Source: Parapedobacter lycopersici | GTDB taxonomy: Bacteria > Bacteroidota > Bacteroidia > Sphingobacteriales > Sphingobacteriaceae | Length of the DNA: 64,000 nt | Assembly: GCF_024643285.1 (NCBI RefSeq) | Contig: NZ_JAMSLW010000005.1 | Span: 1 to 64,000 of the forward strand | Reading direction: 5' to 3' | Shown: positions 18,101-25,882 of the stretch, piece after piece | How the letters are laid out: every line of letters starts with the position of its first letter | Numbering within the stretch: position 1 is the first letter of the stretch | Position numbers and translations under genes: made by a program | The notes under the pieces: generated by a model | What the model was told of the DNA's origin: nothing | What the model saw: the letters and a program-made list of their open reading frames with translations, nothing else | Databases searched by the model: none

Positions 18101-18471
18101 CGGAGGAGCTGGACCTGCACCTGGACCGCCTGCAGGCGCAAGGATTGCTGAAAACCGATGAACGGGACGCGATACTGGCACTGGCCAGGCGGACCTGGAA
18201 TCATCCGCAGCTGGGGGTGCTGCTGAACGGTCCGTACCGGCATTTGAATGAACGCAGTATGATCCTGCCCGATGGCACCACCCTGCGGCCGGACAAGGTG
18301 CTTGCCGGTGCCAACGAAACCATCGTACTGGATTTCAAGTTTACCCATCACCAGGACGAATCACACGTACGGCAGGTGAAGGCCTATCAGGCGATGCTGC
18401 TCGAAATGGGCATGCCCGGGGTAAAGGGATTTATTTACTATGGCGCGCTTGAAAAACTAGTCGAAGTTTAA
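15157..18471 (+). CDS. AddA/RecB-like UvrD-family helicase-nuclease
   Basis: The helicase-nuclease subunit of a predicted double-strand-break repair complex that prepares ends for RecA. The 1104 residues carry Walker A LKASAGSGKTFSLT near the N-terminus, motif Ia AITFTNKATAEMKGR, motif II LFDEFQDTS (about 390), motif III VGDVKQSIYRWRNGDW, motif V LTIHKSKGLAFD and motif VI LYVATTRARKHLYI. A C-terminal RecB-like nuclease domain has the pattern RPDKVL-IVLDFK-QVKAYQ. The frame is open back to 15004, but ATG 15157 places the P-loop at the usual position. The partner nuclease gene follows after 13 bp. Bacteroidota members are often just called 'UvrD-helicase domain protein'; the AddA role is inferred from domains and the partner gene. 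Confidence 0.88.
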   Translation: MPTAPPLKILKASAGSGKTFSLTSHYLKLVFAGTHKYREILAITFTNKATAEMKGRILEVLEHLATGDGIQADRATGYRELLLQAYPQWDVAALKLQAAEVYRKILHDYSRFSVSTIDGFTQKIIRGFTFELGIDSGYKLEMNTRKVKADLVLRLNRLLDERPDLLQWITDYAKTQIDKDESWNYRWTLNNLASEIFKEDFQDFDQAIAHIPEETLFDSLNNYCKTATAQFEQEFEALLKTAARLFAASGVTAADLAGKSQNQLGKLPSLSAQDPYNTVKKLEKYIDTPEAWQKGGPTGPVASLYQQLNPVLEQLYQYYTEHSGDFYLASAIDENLYYLRLLKEMSALLAQWRKANRAQLISDAQVLLNRIGINESGDPTFIWEKTGNRFRHFLFDEFQDTSRKQWDNLRPLLVNAMANATGKRSEHLMVGDVKQSIYRWRNGDWRILLDRAEQQLARAFNRTDTASLIQQETLEVNYRSQEQIVAFNNVLYQHAPRWLQGRLNDKIASQLGESEYQRWWVSSGNHDTIIRAYRDSTQRMPEHAEHKKGGAVEVSFIDVASNNHRPSAVKEEALARLSDTLFQWIASGRYRPEQIGILVRTNNEAREIIQYVLGQQREKAVFFDVVSGDALALANSPAIRLLINTLQALVGKTADSALYRANCIYLFQQLQPKQALADDDWLRIKYSTPTQLEGLLPPSLCTDWDSWAQLPLAELIERLITAYGLHTQPANLPYLLAFRDLVAAFTASGERGIPAFLTYWNEEGADRALPASAKVNAVEVLTIHKSKGLAFDVVMIPFCGWPVDGKANGDFWVDVRQTPYALLGKTPVKYKADLGKSTLYQAYYEEMLFNYMDALNTLYVATTRARKHLYITAPGKKGTDEISTLVAGDLLLEVLPDYANELGAVYNAGIRTGSPATVAEAAETQPDRGPAGWWFDHYPVSDRIQEELARPEMMGELDVIKLDDAKRQGRLLHELMELATAAEELDLHLDRLQAQGLLKTDERDAILALARRTWNHPQLGVLLNGPYRHLNERSMILPDGTTLRPDKVLAGANETIVLDFKFTHHQDESHVRQVKAYQAMLLEMGMPGVKGFIYYGALEKLVEV

Positions 18472-18484
18472 TGGAAGGAACACG

Positions 18485-21379
18485 ATGACGCCATTTCTTA
18501 AACAAGTTGCAGAAGATTTACTGCATCGCTTCGGCGATGACCTGAAAGACATTGCTGTGGTGCTGCCCAACAAGCGGCCGGCGGTGTTTCTCCGGAAATA
18601 CCTGGCTGGCCTTCATGGCAAGCCCCTTTGGAGCCCGCAGTTTTTTACCGTGCAGGAGTTCTTCGCCCAAAGTACGACGGCATCACAAGCCAGTCCGCTT
18701 ACCCAGTTTTTTGTCCTCCACCGCCTGCACAACCAACTGCTGCGGGAAGAGGGCCGGCCTGAGGAAACACCTGATGAATTTTACCCGCTGGCGGAGACCA
18801 TACTCAGTGATTTTGCCCAGCTCGACTACGAGCTGGTGCCCCCTGCCGAAGTATATGCCGAATTGCGGGATATCGCACTGCTCCAGCAGCGATTCCCGCA
18901 TTTATCTACCGAACAGCAGCGGTTTATGCAGCAATTCTGGGATTCGTTTTCAGCCGGCAAACAAACCGCCGTGCAGCAGCAGTTTCTCCAGCTTTGGGGG
19001 CGGTTGCCCCAACTATATCTCCGGTTTAAGGCGGAACTGGCCAACCGGCAGCTGATCACTACCGCCGGCATCTACCGCGCCCTGGCCGAAGGCACCGCAC
19101 CTGCCGGGGATTTCATCCGGGATTACCGGCAGGCTGCATTCGTTGGGTTCAATGCGCTCAACAATTGTGAGGCTACACTCTTTACCCAATGGCAGAAACA
19201 GGAAAAGGCCCTCTTTTATTTTGACGCAGACGCGTATTACGCGGACGACCCGCTGCAGGAAGCTGGTATGTTCCTCCGACGCAACATCGTCCAGTATGGC
19301 TTGCACAATGCGCTGGGCGATTTTCCCGCCGAACTGGGTTCGCGGAATGAGCCGATCGACATGGTGGCGGCTTCGGGCAGCGTCGCCCAGGCCAAATGGC
19401 TTTCTACGCAACTGCAAAATGACCCTGCGGCCAGCGCATCGCCTTCCCGGACAGCCATCATCCTTGCCGATGAAGGGTTGCTTATTCCGGTATTGCAAAG
19501 CCTGCCCGACGGAACCCCTTTCAACATCACCATGGGCTATCCGCTGATGCAGTCGCCGCTCTTCGGACTGATTGACCTGTGGCTCACCATCCAACAATAT
19601 CTCGATGGCAACCACGGGCGGTACGTGCACCACCTGGATGTGGCCGCCGTATTGGCGCACCCGCTGACCGGTGTCGCATCCGCCGAGCGGCAGCAGCTTC
19701 AGCAGGCCATCCACGAAAATGAATGGCTGGACGTGCCTGTTGCGGCGTTGCAGCTGACGACCGGCGCCTTTGCGGAGTTCTTTGTCCCGCAGGAAGGGGG
19801 TACCGCAGTGCTGCAGGCGCTGCACCGGTTGCTGGAGGGGTTGCTGCAACAGCGCCAGGACAACCGCACGCTGCGGCACCTGGAAGCGTCGCTCATGCTG
19901 GCAACCAAAAAGGCGCTCAACCTGCTACAGGAAGGGCTGGCCGACTATACGGAACTGTCGGTTTCCTTTCTTTGCCTGCTCATCCGCAAAGCGCTCCAAA
20001 GCGTATCGGCCCCGATTGAGGGTGAACCCCTGAACGGGATACAGATTATGGGGTTGCTGGAAAGCCGGTGCCTCGACTTTGATGAAGTATACATCATCGG
20101 TGCCAACGAAGGCACGTTGCCGAAAATCACCCTGGGTAACACCTTTATCCCCGATTCCATCCGCCGTGCACACGGACTGCCCGTGCTCGAAAACCAGGAT
20201 GCGCTATCGGCCTACCTGTTTTACCGCCTGCTGCACACGCCACGGCGCATCACCTTTGTCTACAACCAGGTTGTAGACGACCGCAGCAGCGGCGAGGTAA
20301 GCCGTTTTGTACGGCAGCTGGCCTTTGAAAGCCGCTTCTCTTTCCGCCCGGTCATTCACCAGCAGCCGGTAAAGGCAATACCTGCATCCCCCATGCTCCG
20401 TATCGCCAAAACCGGAGCGGTATGGAATAAACTGCTCAAGTATCTCGACGCCTCGGACCCCGGACGCTTAAGGCTGTCGGCCACCGCATTTACTACCTAT
20501 GTCCAGTCGCCATTGCTGTTTTTCCTAAAATATGTGGCCGACATCAAGGAGCCCCCGAAAATGGCCGAAGAGTTTGAAATGAACAGGCTGGGCACGGTGG
20601 TGCATGGAGCCATGCAGCACATTTACGAGGACCTGCGTGACCGGGGGGACCGGATAGACGCGGAAAGTATCCGCGGAAAACTGGCTGAGGTGCCCGCAAT
20701 ATGCCTGGCGGCACTCTCGGAAGCTACCTACGGAAGCCCCGGTAAAATAACCGCGCCGAACAGCATGCAGCGTATCCTGCTTAAGATCGCGGCGGAGTAT
20801 ACCACGCTCTTCCTGCTGCACGACGCCAACGAGGTTGCGCCGTTCCGGATCATTGAACTGGAGAATGGCCAGGATTATACCTTGGATATTCCCATTACTG
20901 TAAACGGGAGCGCATATACCGTACGCCTTTACGGCATTATCGACCGAGTGGATGAGGTAGCTGGAAAAATCCGCATTGTGGACTATAAAACCGGTCGGGA
21001 TGAGGTGAAATTCCATAGTGAAGAAGCCCTCTTCGCCCCCGCATCCGAAAAGAGCAATAAGGCCCTGCTGCAAACCCTGTTTTATACCTATATCTACGAA
21101 CAGGTAACCGGGAGGACGGGCATTGAACCCCATTTGTATGTTGCCCGCAGGCTACGCCGGGAAGGTTCGCTCTTTTATCGGAGCGGCCGCGGCCGCATTA
21201 CCATGCAGGATGAATTCCTGGAAAGTTTAAAGGATGGGTTTTCCGGTTTCCTCCGGGAAACCCTTGAAGAACTGTTTAACCCTGAAATACCGTTCGCCAA
21301 CAATCCACAGGCGCCGCTATTCGATGGCGATCCCTACAGTGAATTCATCGGCCGTGCGGCAGCATTGGAAGACGAGTAA
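18485..21379 (+). CDS. AddB-like PD-(D/E)XK nuclease subunit
   Basis: The partner of the preceding helicase. The 964 residues begin with a degenerate helicase-like region (VVLPNKRPAVFLRKYL), hold the AddB-typical segment LLESRCLDFDEVYIIGANEG (about 520-540), and end in a RecB-family nuclease domain with IRIVDYKTGRDEV (about 830). No intact Walker A is visible, as expected for AddB. The position where many AddB proteins have the first Fe-S cysteine (CPF.FYLKY) here reads QSPLLFFLKYV, and no late Cys cluster is seen, so the Fe-S staple appears to be missing. It probably shares the mRNA of the AddA-like gene (13 bp apart) and converges on mrp with a 9-bp gap. Confidence 0.82.
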   Translation: MTPFLKQVAEDLLHRFGDDLKDIAVVLPNKRPAVFLRKYLAGLHGKPLWSPQFFTVQEFFAQSTTASQASPLTQFFVLHRLHNQLLREEGRPEETPDEFYPLAETILSDFAQLDYELVPPAEVYAELRDIALLQQRFPHLSTEQQRFMQQFWDSFSAGKQTAVQQQFLQLWGRLPQLYLRFKAELANRQLITTAGIYRALAEGTAPAGDFIRDYRQAAFVGFNALNNCEATLFTQWQKQEKALFYFDADAYYADDPLQEAGMFLRRNIVQYGLHNALGDFPAELGSRNEPIDMVAASGSVAQAKWLSTQLQNDPAASASPSRTAIILADEGLLIPVLQSLPDGTPFNITMGYPLMQSPLFGLIDLWLTIQQYLDGNHGRYVHHLDVAAVLAHPLTGVASAERQQLQQAIHENEWLDVPVAALQLTTGAFAEFFVPQEGGTAVLQALHRLLEGLLQQRQDNRTLRHLEASLMLATKKALNLLQEGLADYTELSVSFLCLLIRKALQSVSAPIEGEPLNGIQIMGLLESRCLDFDEVYIIGANEGTLPKITLGNTFIPDSIRRAHGLPVLENQDALSAYLFYRLLHTPRRITFVYNQVVDDRSSGEVSRFVRQLAFESRFSFRPVIHQQPVKAIPASPMLRIAKTGAVWNKLLKYLDASDPGRLRLSATAFTTYVQSPLLFFLKYVADIKEPPKMAEEFEMNRLGTVVHGAMQHIYEDLRDRGDRIDAESIRGKLAEVPAICLAALSEATYGSPGKITAPNSMQRILLKIAAEYTTLFLLHDANEVAPFRIIELENGQDYTLDIPITVNGSAYTVRLYGIIDRVDEVAGKIRIVDYKTGRDEVKFHSEEALFAPASEKSNKALLQTLFYTYIYEQVTGRTGIEPHLYVARRLRREGSLFYRSGRGRITMQDEFLESLKDGFSGFLRETLEELFNPEIPFANNPQAPLFDGDPYSEFIGRAAALEDE

Positions 21380-21388
21380 GCGGTTTGC

Positions 21389-22450
21389 CTAAGCGGTGGC
21401 CTGCCGGATGGCCAGCTGCTGGGCCACTTTCCCCGCGATGTCAACGAAAGCATGAGCCACGGGATTATCTTCATCCATCACCACAGGCAGGCCGCTGTCG
21501 CCGGCGTCGCTGATGCTTTTTACCAGCGGTATTTCGCCAAGGAACGGTGCGCTGTACCGTTCGGCCAGTTGTTTCCCGCCATCTTTTCCGAAGATGTAAT
21601 ACCGATGGTCGGGGAGCTCCGCCGGTGTAAAATAGGCCATGTTTTCGACTACGCCAAGCAGGGGAATGTTAATGGCATCCATCAGGAACATGCCGATGCC
21701 TTTGACCGCATCGGCAAGTGCCACCTGCTGGGGCGTGGTTACCACCACGGCACCGGCGATGGGAAATCCCTGGGCTACGGTAATGTGTACGTCGCCCGTT
21801 CCGGGGGGCAGGTCAACCACCAGGTAATCCAGTTCACCCCAGTCCGCGTCATTGAACAACTGCTTAACAGCGGTGCTTACCATCGGGCCACGCCAGGGAA
21901 TGGCCTGGTTCGGGTCGGTAAAGAAGCCGATGGACAGCAGTTTTATTCCGTATTTTTCAATCGGCTCAATTTTTGTTTTCCCGTCGGGTGTCTTCGAGGC
22001 CCTGGGCCTTGCCCCTTCCAGTCCGAACATAATGGGGAGCGAAGGGCCATAGATATCGGCGTCAACCAGTCCTGTTTTTGCGCCGGTAGCACTCAGTGCC
22101 AGCGCCAGGTTGGCGGCAACGGTGGATTTGCCAACCCCGCCCTTGCCGGAGGCGACGAGGATAATGTTTTTAATGTTGGGCAGCTGGTTACTCCCCAGAC
22201 CAACCACGTTGGATGTCATATTGATTTCGACGGCAATCGTCTTGTCCACAAACAGGGCGATGGCGTTCCGGCAGGCGTGTTCGATATGGCCCTTTAAGGG
22301 GCAGGCGGGGGTGGTGAGCACCACGTCGAAACGAATGGTTGTCGGCGTAATTTCGACATTGCGTATCATGTTCAGCGTAACCAGGTCCTTTTTCAGGTCC
22401 GGTTCCTCTACGTGGCTCAGTGCGTGCAGTACTTGTTCTTTCGTGATCAT
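21389..22450 (-). CDS. Mrp/NBP35-family P-loop ATPase (Fe-S carrier type)
   Basis: Proteins of this family bind and transfer Fe-S clusters in the cytoplasm. The 353 residues have an N-terminal MIP18/DUF59 domain (1-85) and a ParA-like ATPase with the deviant Walker A SGKGGVGKSTVA (about 105-117) and DYLVVDLPPGTGD. The CxxC that holds the bridging cluster in ApbC/NBP35 would follow ENMAYF, but here the text reads ENMAYFTPAELPDHRYYIFG with no Cys. Cysteines remain in the DUF59 domain (TTPACPLKGH, HACRNA). The gene is divergent from the GT51 gene with a 117-bp gap. Confidence 0.88.
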   Translation of the reverse strand: MITKEQVLHALSHVEEPDLKKDLVTLNMIRNVEITPTTIRFDVVLTTPACPLKGHIEHACRNAIALFVDKTIAVEINMTSNVVGLGSNQLPNIKNIILVASGKGGVGKSTVAANLALALSATGAKTGLVDADIYGPSLPIMFGLEGARPRASKTPDGKTKIEPIEKYGIKLLSIGFFTDPNQAIPWRGPMVSTAVKQLFNDADWGELDYLVVDLPPGTGDVHITVAQGFPIAGAVVVTTPQQVALADAVKGIGMFLMDAINIPLLGVVENMAYFTPAELPDHRYYIFGKDGGKQLAERYSAPFLGEIPLVKSISDAGDSGLPVVMDEDNPVAHAFVDIAGKVAQQLAIRQATA

Positions 22451-22567
22451 TATTCCAACCCGGGTTTATGCACACAAAACTACGCAAACATCCACACAAA
22501 CTTGTCATGGCTTTGTTTTTAATAATAATTATGCCGTATTTTATGCAATGGATACACCCGTCAGGAT

Positions 22568-24637
22568 ATGAACAATTGGTTTAGCAGGTTCTTAACTAAA
22601 ATCACCAAAAAACAGCTCATCATTGCGGGTATCGTTGCGGGCGTATTGCTGGTTGCGGGTGTCATCGCATTTGCCGTAATCTACCATAAACGGGAAAACC
22701 TGCTGACTGCTGCCCTGGCCCGGATACAGTCGACCATGGCCGAGCGGTACCAGGTCGACCTGGCCATTGATACCGCGTATTTTTCGGGGCTGAGTACCGT
22801 CACGTTTCAGGGCGTTACATTGACGCCGCAGGGACGGGAGCAGCTGATGAAAGTCAGGGACATGTCGGTGCGCGTGCGGTTATTTCCGCTGTTGGCGGGA
22901 AACATCAAGTTCGGTCAGCTGCGCATCTATGATACCGACCTTACGCTGGTCAAGAAAGACAGCATAAGCAACTATGATTTCATCTTCCGCAAAGCGGATA
23001 GCACCGCGGCGGAGCCGGAAGCGAAAGCTCGCCCCGCGGTAAGCCTCGCCCAGGCGGCGAACCGCATGCTCAATGATGTTCTTTACAAGATTCCGAAGGA
23101 CATGGAGTTGCGGAATTTTTCATTCTCGTACCGCGACGACAGTACACACCAGTATATCCGTATTCCAAAAGCGGACGTAGACCGCGGCAGCCTCAGCTCG
23201 GCGGTATTTCTCAATGATAACAGCGCGGCCTGGCAGGTGACCGGCACGCTGAACCCCGACCGGCGGCAGCTGGCCATTAAGGTGCACGCCAACGGCAAAC
23301 GGATCGCCATCCCGTTGCTGGAGCGCAAATTCGGACTGAAACTGAGTTTTGACACCCTGGAGACACGCCTCCGTGACGTATTCTGGACGAATAATGAACT
23401 CCTGCATTTCACGGGGGAATGGGCGGTAAAAAACCTGACCATCAACCACCGGCGCATCGCAGAGGAAGACATCGTTTTCCCCGATGCCCATATGGATGCG
23501 GAGCTGATCGTGGGCAACAACCACATAGAGCTAGCTAAAAAAACGGCTGTTACGGTTAAAAAGCTGACCGTGCACCCCTATATCCGGTATACAGCCGCAC
23601 CCAATGAGACGTATGCGCTGGGTATTGAAACACCCGAGATGGAAGCCCAGGATCTGTTTGATGCCTTCCCGAAAGGGCTGTTCACCGCATTGGAGGGTAT
23701 CCGCGTGTCAGGCAAAATCCAGTATCACCTGGACGCTTTTTTGGATACCAGCAACCCCGACAGCGTACGGTTCAACTCCAGCATGATGCAGGAGAATTTC
23801 AAGGTGAACGCGTGGGGGAATGCCAACATTCCAAAAATCAACACGACATTTGTCTATACACCGTACGAGAATGAAAAACCCGTCCGGGATATTATTGTTG
23901 GTCCTGAAAATCCGGATTTTACACCGATCGGCCAAATATCGCCTTACCTTAAGAACGCCATCCTTACAACGGAGGACCCCTCGTTTTACAGCCATAACGG
24001 ATTCGTGGAGGAAGCCATCAGGACATCGATCGCAACCAATTACAAGGCGCGGTCATTCAAACGGGGTGGGAGCACGATTTCGATGCAACTGGTAAAAAAC
24101 GTATACCTCAACCGAAACAAAACCATGGTACGGAAGCTGGAGGAGATCCTCATCGTTTGGCTCATGGAAAGTACCCGGGCTGTCAGCAAAGACCGGATGT
24201 ACGAGGTATACCTGAACATTATTGAATGGGGCCGGAATGTATACGGCATTGGCGAAGCCGCCCGGTATTATTTCAGCAAACAGCCTTCGCAGCTGACCCT
24301 TGGCGAGAGCATTTACCTGGCCAGTATTGTGCCCCGCCCAAAGACGGGCCTATACGCATTTACGTATTATGGCGGACTCAAACCCTATATTTCAAGTTAT
24401 TTCCGCTACATCGGAAACATCATGGCACGGCGCGGATTGGCCCCGGCGGATTCAACCGGCAGTTATGGGTTTTACGCCGTGAATGTACGGGAATCGCTGC
24501 GGCCGGACAAACCGGCATCGGCGGATACATTACAGCTGCAGATGCCCCAGCGCAATTTTGACGGTGAGTTGGAAGAGATCCGCGGGCTACTCGACCGGAT
24601 CTTCGGACCGGGCGACCCGGAAGCGGAGCCCCAGTAA
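22568..24637 (+). CDS. Transglycosylase (GT51) with large N-terminal envelope domain
   Basis: A 689-residue inner-membrane protein. A membrane helix (about 16-42) is followed by roughly 380 residues of beta-rich periplasmic sequence resembling AsmA-like regions (for example the MAERYQVDLAIDTAYFSGLS segment). The C-terminal third is a GT51 peptidoglycan glycosyltransferase: TTEDPSFYSHNG (about 465) holds the catalytic Glu, then KRGGSTISMQLVKNVYLN, KLEEILIVWLME and NIIEWGRNVYGIGEAA. No transpeptidase domain follows, so it would polymerise glycan strands without cross-linking. Membrane tether, spacer and GT51 together may let it span the periplasm; that is inference. Confidence 0.85.
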   Translation: MNNWFSRFLTKITKKQLIIAGIVAGVLLVAGVIAFAVIYHKRENLLTAALARIQSTMAERYQVDLAIDTAYFSGLSTVTFQGVTLTPQGREQLMKVRDMSVRVRLFPLLAGNIKFGQLRIYDTDLTLVKKDSISNYDFIFRKADSTAAEPEAKARPAVSLAQAANRMLNDVLYKIPKDMELRNFSFSYRDDSTHQYIRIPKADVDRGSLSSAVFLNDNSAAWQVTGTLNPDRRQLAIKVHANGKRIAIPLLERKFGLKLSFDTLETRLRDVFWTNNELLHFTGEWAVKNLTINHRRIAEEDIVFPDAHMDAELIVGNNHIELAKKTAVTVKKLTVHPYIRYTAAPNETYALGIETPEMEAQDLFDAFPKGLFTALEGIRVSGKIQYHLDAFLDTSNPDSVRFNSSMMQENFKVNAWGNANIPKINTTFVYTPYENEKPVRDIIVGPENPDFTPIGQISPYLKNAILTTEDPSFYSHNGFVEEAIRTSIATNYKARSFKRGGSTISMQLVKNVYLNRNKTMVRKLEEILIVWLMESTRAVSKDRMYEVYLNIIEWGRNVYGIGEAARYYFSKQPSQLTLGESIYLASIVPRPKTGLYAFTYYGGLKPYISSYFRYIGNIMARRGLAPADSTGSYGFYAVNVRESLRPDKPASADTLQLQMPQRNFDGELEEIRGLLDRIFGPGDPEAEPQ

Positions 24638-24643
24638 AATGCC

Positions 24644-24770
24644 GCATGAGCTGCCCGCCGCACAACGGGACAGTTGAAGGGCTCATGCGAAAAGCATAGT
24701 AAAGTGGTTTCCTTGATACTGCTGAAAGACAGGCACCCATCAATAAACAACGGCGAAGCATCCATTGATG
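24644..24770. other. Two stem-loops in the gap before hpt
   Basis: GCATGAGC (24644-24651) pairs with GCTCATGC (24681-24688), with CCCG/CGGG nested inside. CATCAAT (24738-24744) pairs with ATTGATG (24764-24770). Neither is followed by a T-run, so they do not look like standard terminators. The hpt start lies 33 bp beyond the second loop. Confidence 0.4.
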
Positions 24771-24803
24771 TAATCAAATGAAGATGAATTAATAATTTTT
24801 TAA

Positions 24804-25343
24804 ATGAAAATAACGATTGACCAGAAACAGTTTGAGCGGTTGATTGACTATCACCAGATCAAGAAGCGGATCCGGCTCATCGGTATTCAGCTGAATGTTA
24901 CCTACGAAAACCAACACCCCGTTTTTATCGGGGTGCTGAATGGCTGCTTTATGTTTATGGCCGACTTAATGAAGCAGATCCATATTGCATGCGAGCTTTC
25001 TTTCGTGAAGCTGGCATCCTATACCGGTACGGAACGCCAGGCACGGGTAAAGGAACTGATTGGCCTGGAGATGGATTTGGCCGGGCGTGACGTCGTGATC
25101 GTGGAAGATGTGGTGGACTCCGGAAACTCCCTGAAACATACGCTGGATATTATCCGGGCTCAACAGCCCAGGTCGGTCGCCGTATGCACCCTGCTGCTTA
25201 AACCGGATGCGCTGGTGCACCAATTTGATAACATCGCCTATGTGGGCTTCGAGATAGCCAACGATTTTGTGATTGGCTACGGGCTGGATTACAACGGCGC
25301 AGGGCGGACATTCCCGGATATCTACCGGGAAACAAGGGGGTAA
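24804..25343 (+). CDS. hpt: Hypoxanthine phosphoribosyltransferase
   Basis: Salvages hypoxanthine (and usually guanine) to the nucleotide with PRPP. The 179 residues are normal length for the type I PRTase fold. The PRPP-binding motif VVIVEDVVDSGNSLKHTL (about 92-110) has the paired acidic residues, and the flexible loop region SYTGTERQARVKE is present. The C-terminal FVIGYGLDYNG segment contributes to base binding. It has a 166-bp leader with two stem-loops. It is convergent with the alkyltransferase-like gene, 21 bp away. Confidence 0.93.
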   Translation: MKITIDQKQFERLIDYHQIKKRIRLIGIQLNVTYENQHPVFIGVLNGCFMFMADLMKQIHIACELSFVKLASYTGTERQARVKELIGLEMDLAGRDVVIVEDVVDSGNSLKHTLDIIRAQQPRSVAVCTLLLKPDALVHQFDNIAYVGFEIANDFVIGYGLDYNGAGRTFPDIYRETRG

Positions 25344-25364
25344 TTTCCGGAAGGTCGCGCATAG

Positions 25365-25736
25365 CTACTCCGCTTCACTGAGCGGGTCCCAAAAAACACG
25401 GCTAAAATCGGTCACCTGATCATCAACAATGGTGATTCCCTCGTTTTCAAGCAGCTGCTGCATCAGCGTAGGGCTGCCGAAAGCCATTTTACCACTTAAA
25501 ACGCCTATCCGGTTGACCACCCGGTGGGCGGGAATGGGCGGGTTGGCACGGTGCGCCGCACGCATGGCATAGCCCACCATGCGGGAGGAGCCTGCCGTAC
25601 CCAACGCGCGGGCTATTGCGCCATAGGACGTTACCCGTCCTTCGGGAATCTGCCGGACCACTTGGTATACCTGCTCAAAAAAATTGTCGTCTTGCTGCAT
25701 ACTGACAAATATACTGGTTTCCGGATGCTTCTCCAT
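25365..25736 (-). CDS. Alkyltransferase-like protein (ATL, MGMT family)
   Basis: Related to O6-methylguanine-DNA methyltransferase, but the active-site PCHR reads IPAHRVVN here, with Ala for the acceptor Cys. ATLs bind alkylated guanine without repairing it and hand it to nucleotide excision repair. The 123-residue protein has the helix-turn-helix region (GRVTSYGAIARALG) and the arginine-finger area (SSRMVGYAMRA). ATG 25700, twelve codons in, is an alternative start that begins directly at the conserved domain. The Ala/Cys difference is plain in the sequence; the role is from family knowledge. Confidence 0.85.
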   Translation of the reverse strand: MEKHPETSIFVSMQQDDNFFEQVYQVVRQIPEGRVTSYGAIARALGTAGSSRMVGYAMRAAHRANPPIPAHRVVNRIGVLSGKMAFGSPTLMQQLLENEGITIVDDQVTDFSRVFWDPLSEAE

Positions 25737-25882
25737 GATGGGTGAAGCGGCAGCTTTTCACATCGGGGCCATCCACGCAAAGCGGCAGGGCCGCGGGCTC
25801 TCGCGCTTTGCGCTACTGCGTGAAATTATTTCGCATTCTGATCAATTCGCGCTAATTTTACGGCCATGTCGAAGCCAGGTCA

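Noticed and set aside
19013-19879. Minus-strand frame of 288 codons
   Set aside because: Antisense to the AddB-like gene, with no recognisable domain and low-complexity Gln/Arg content.
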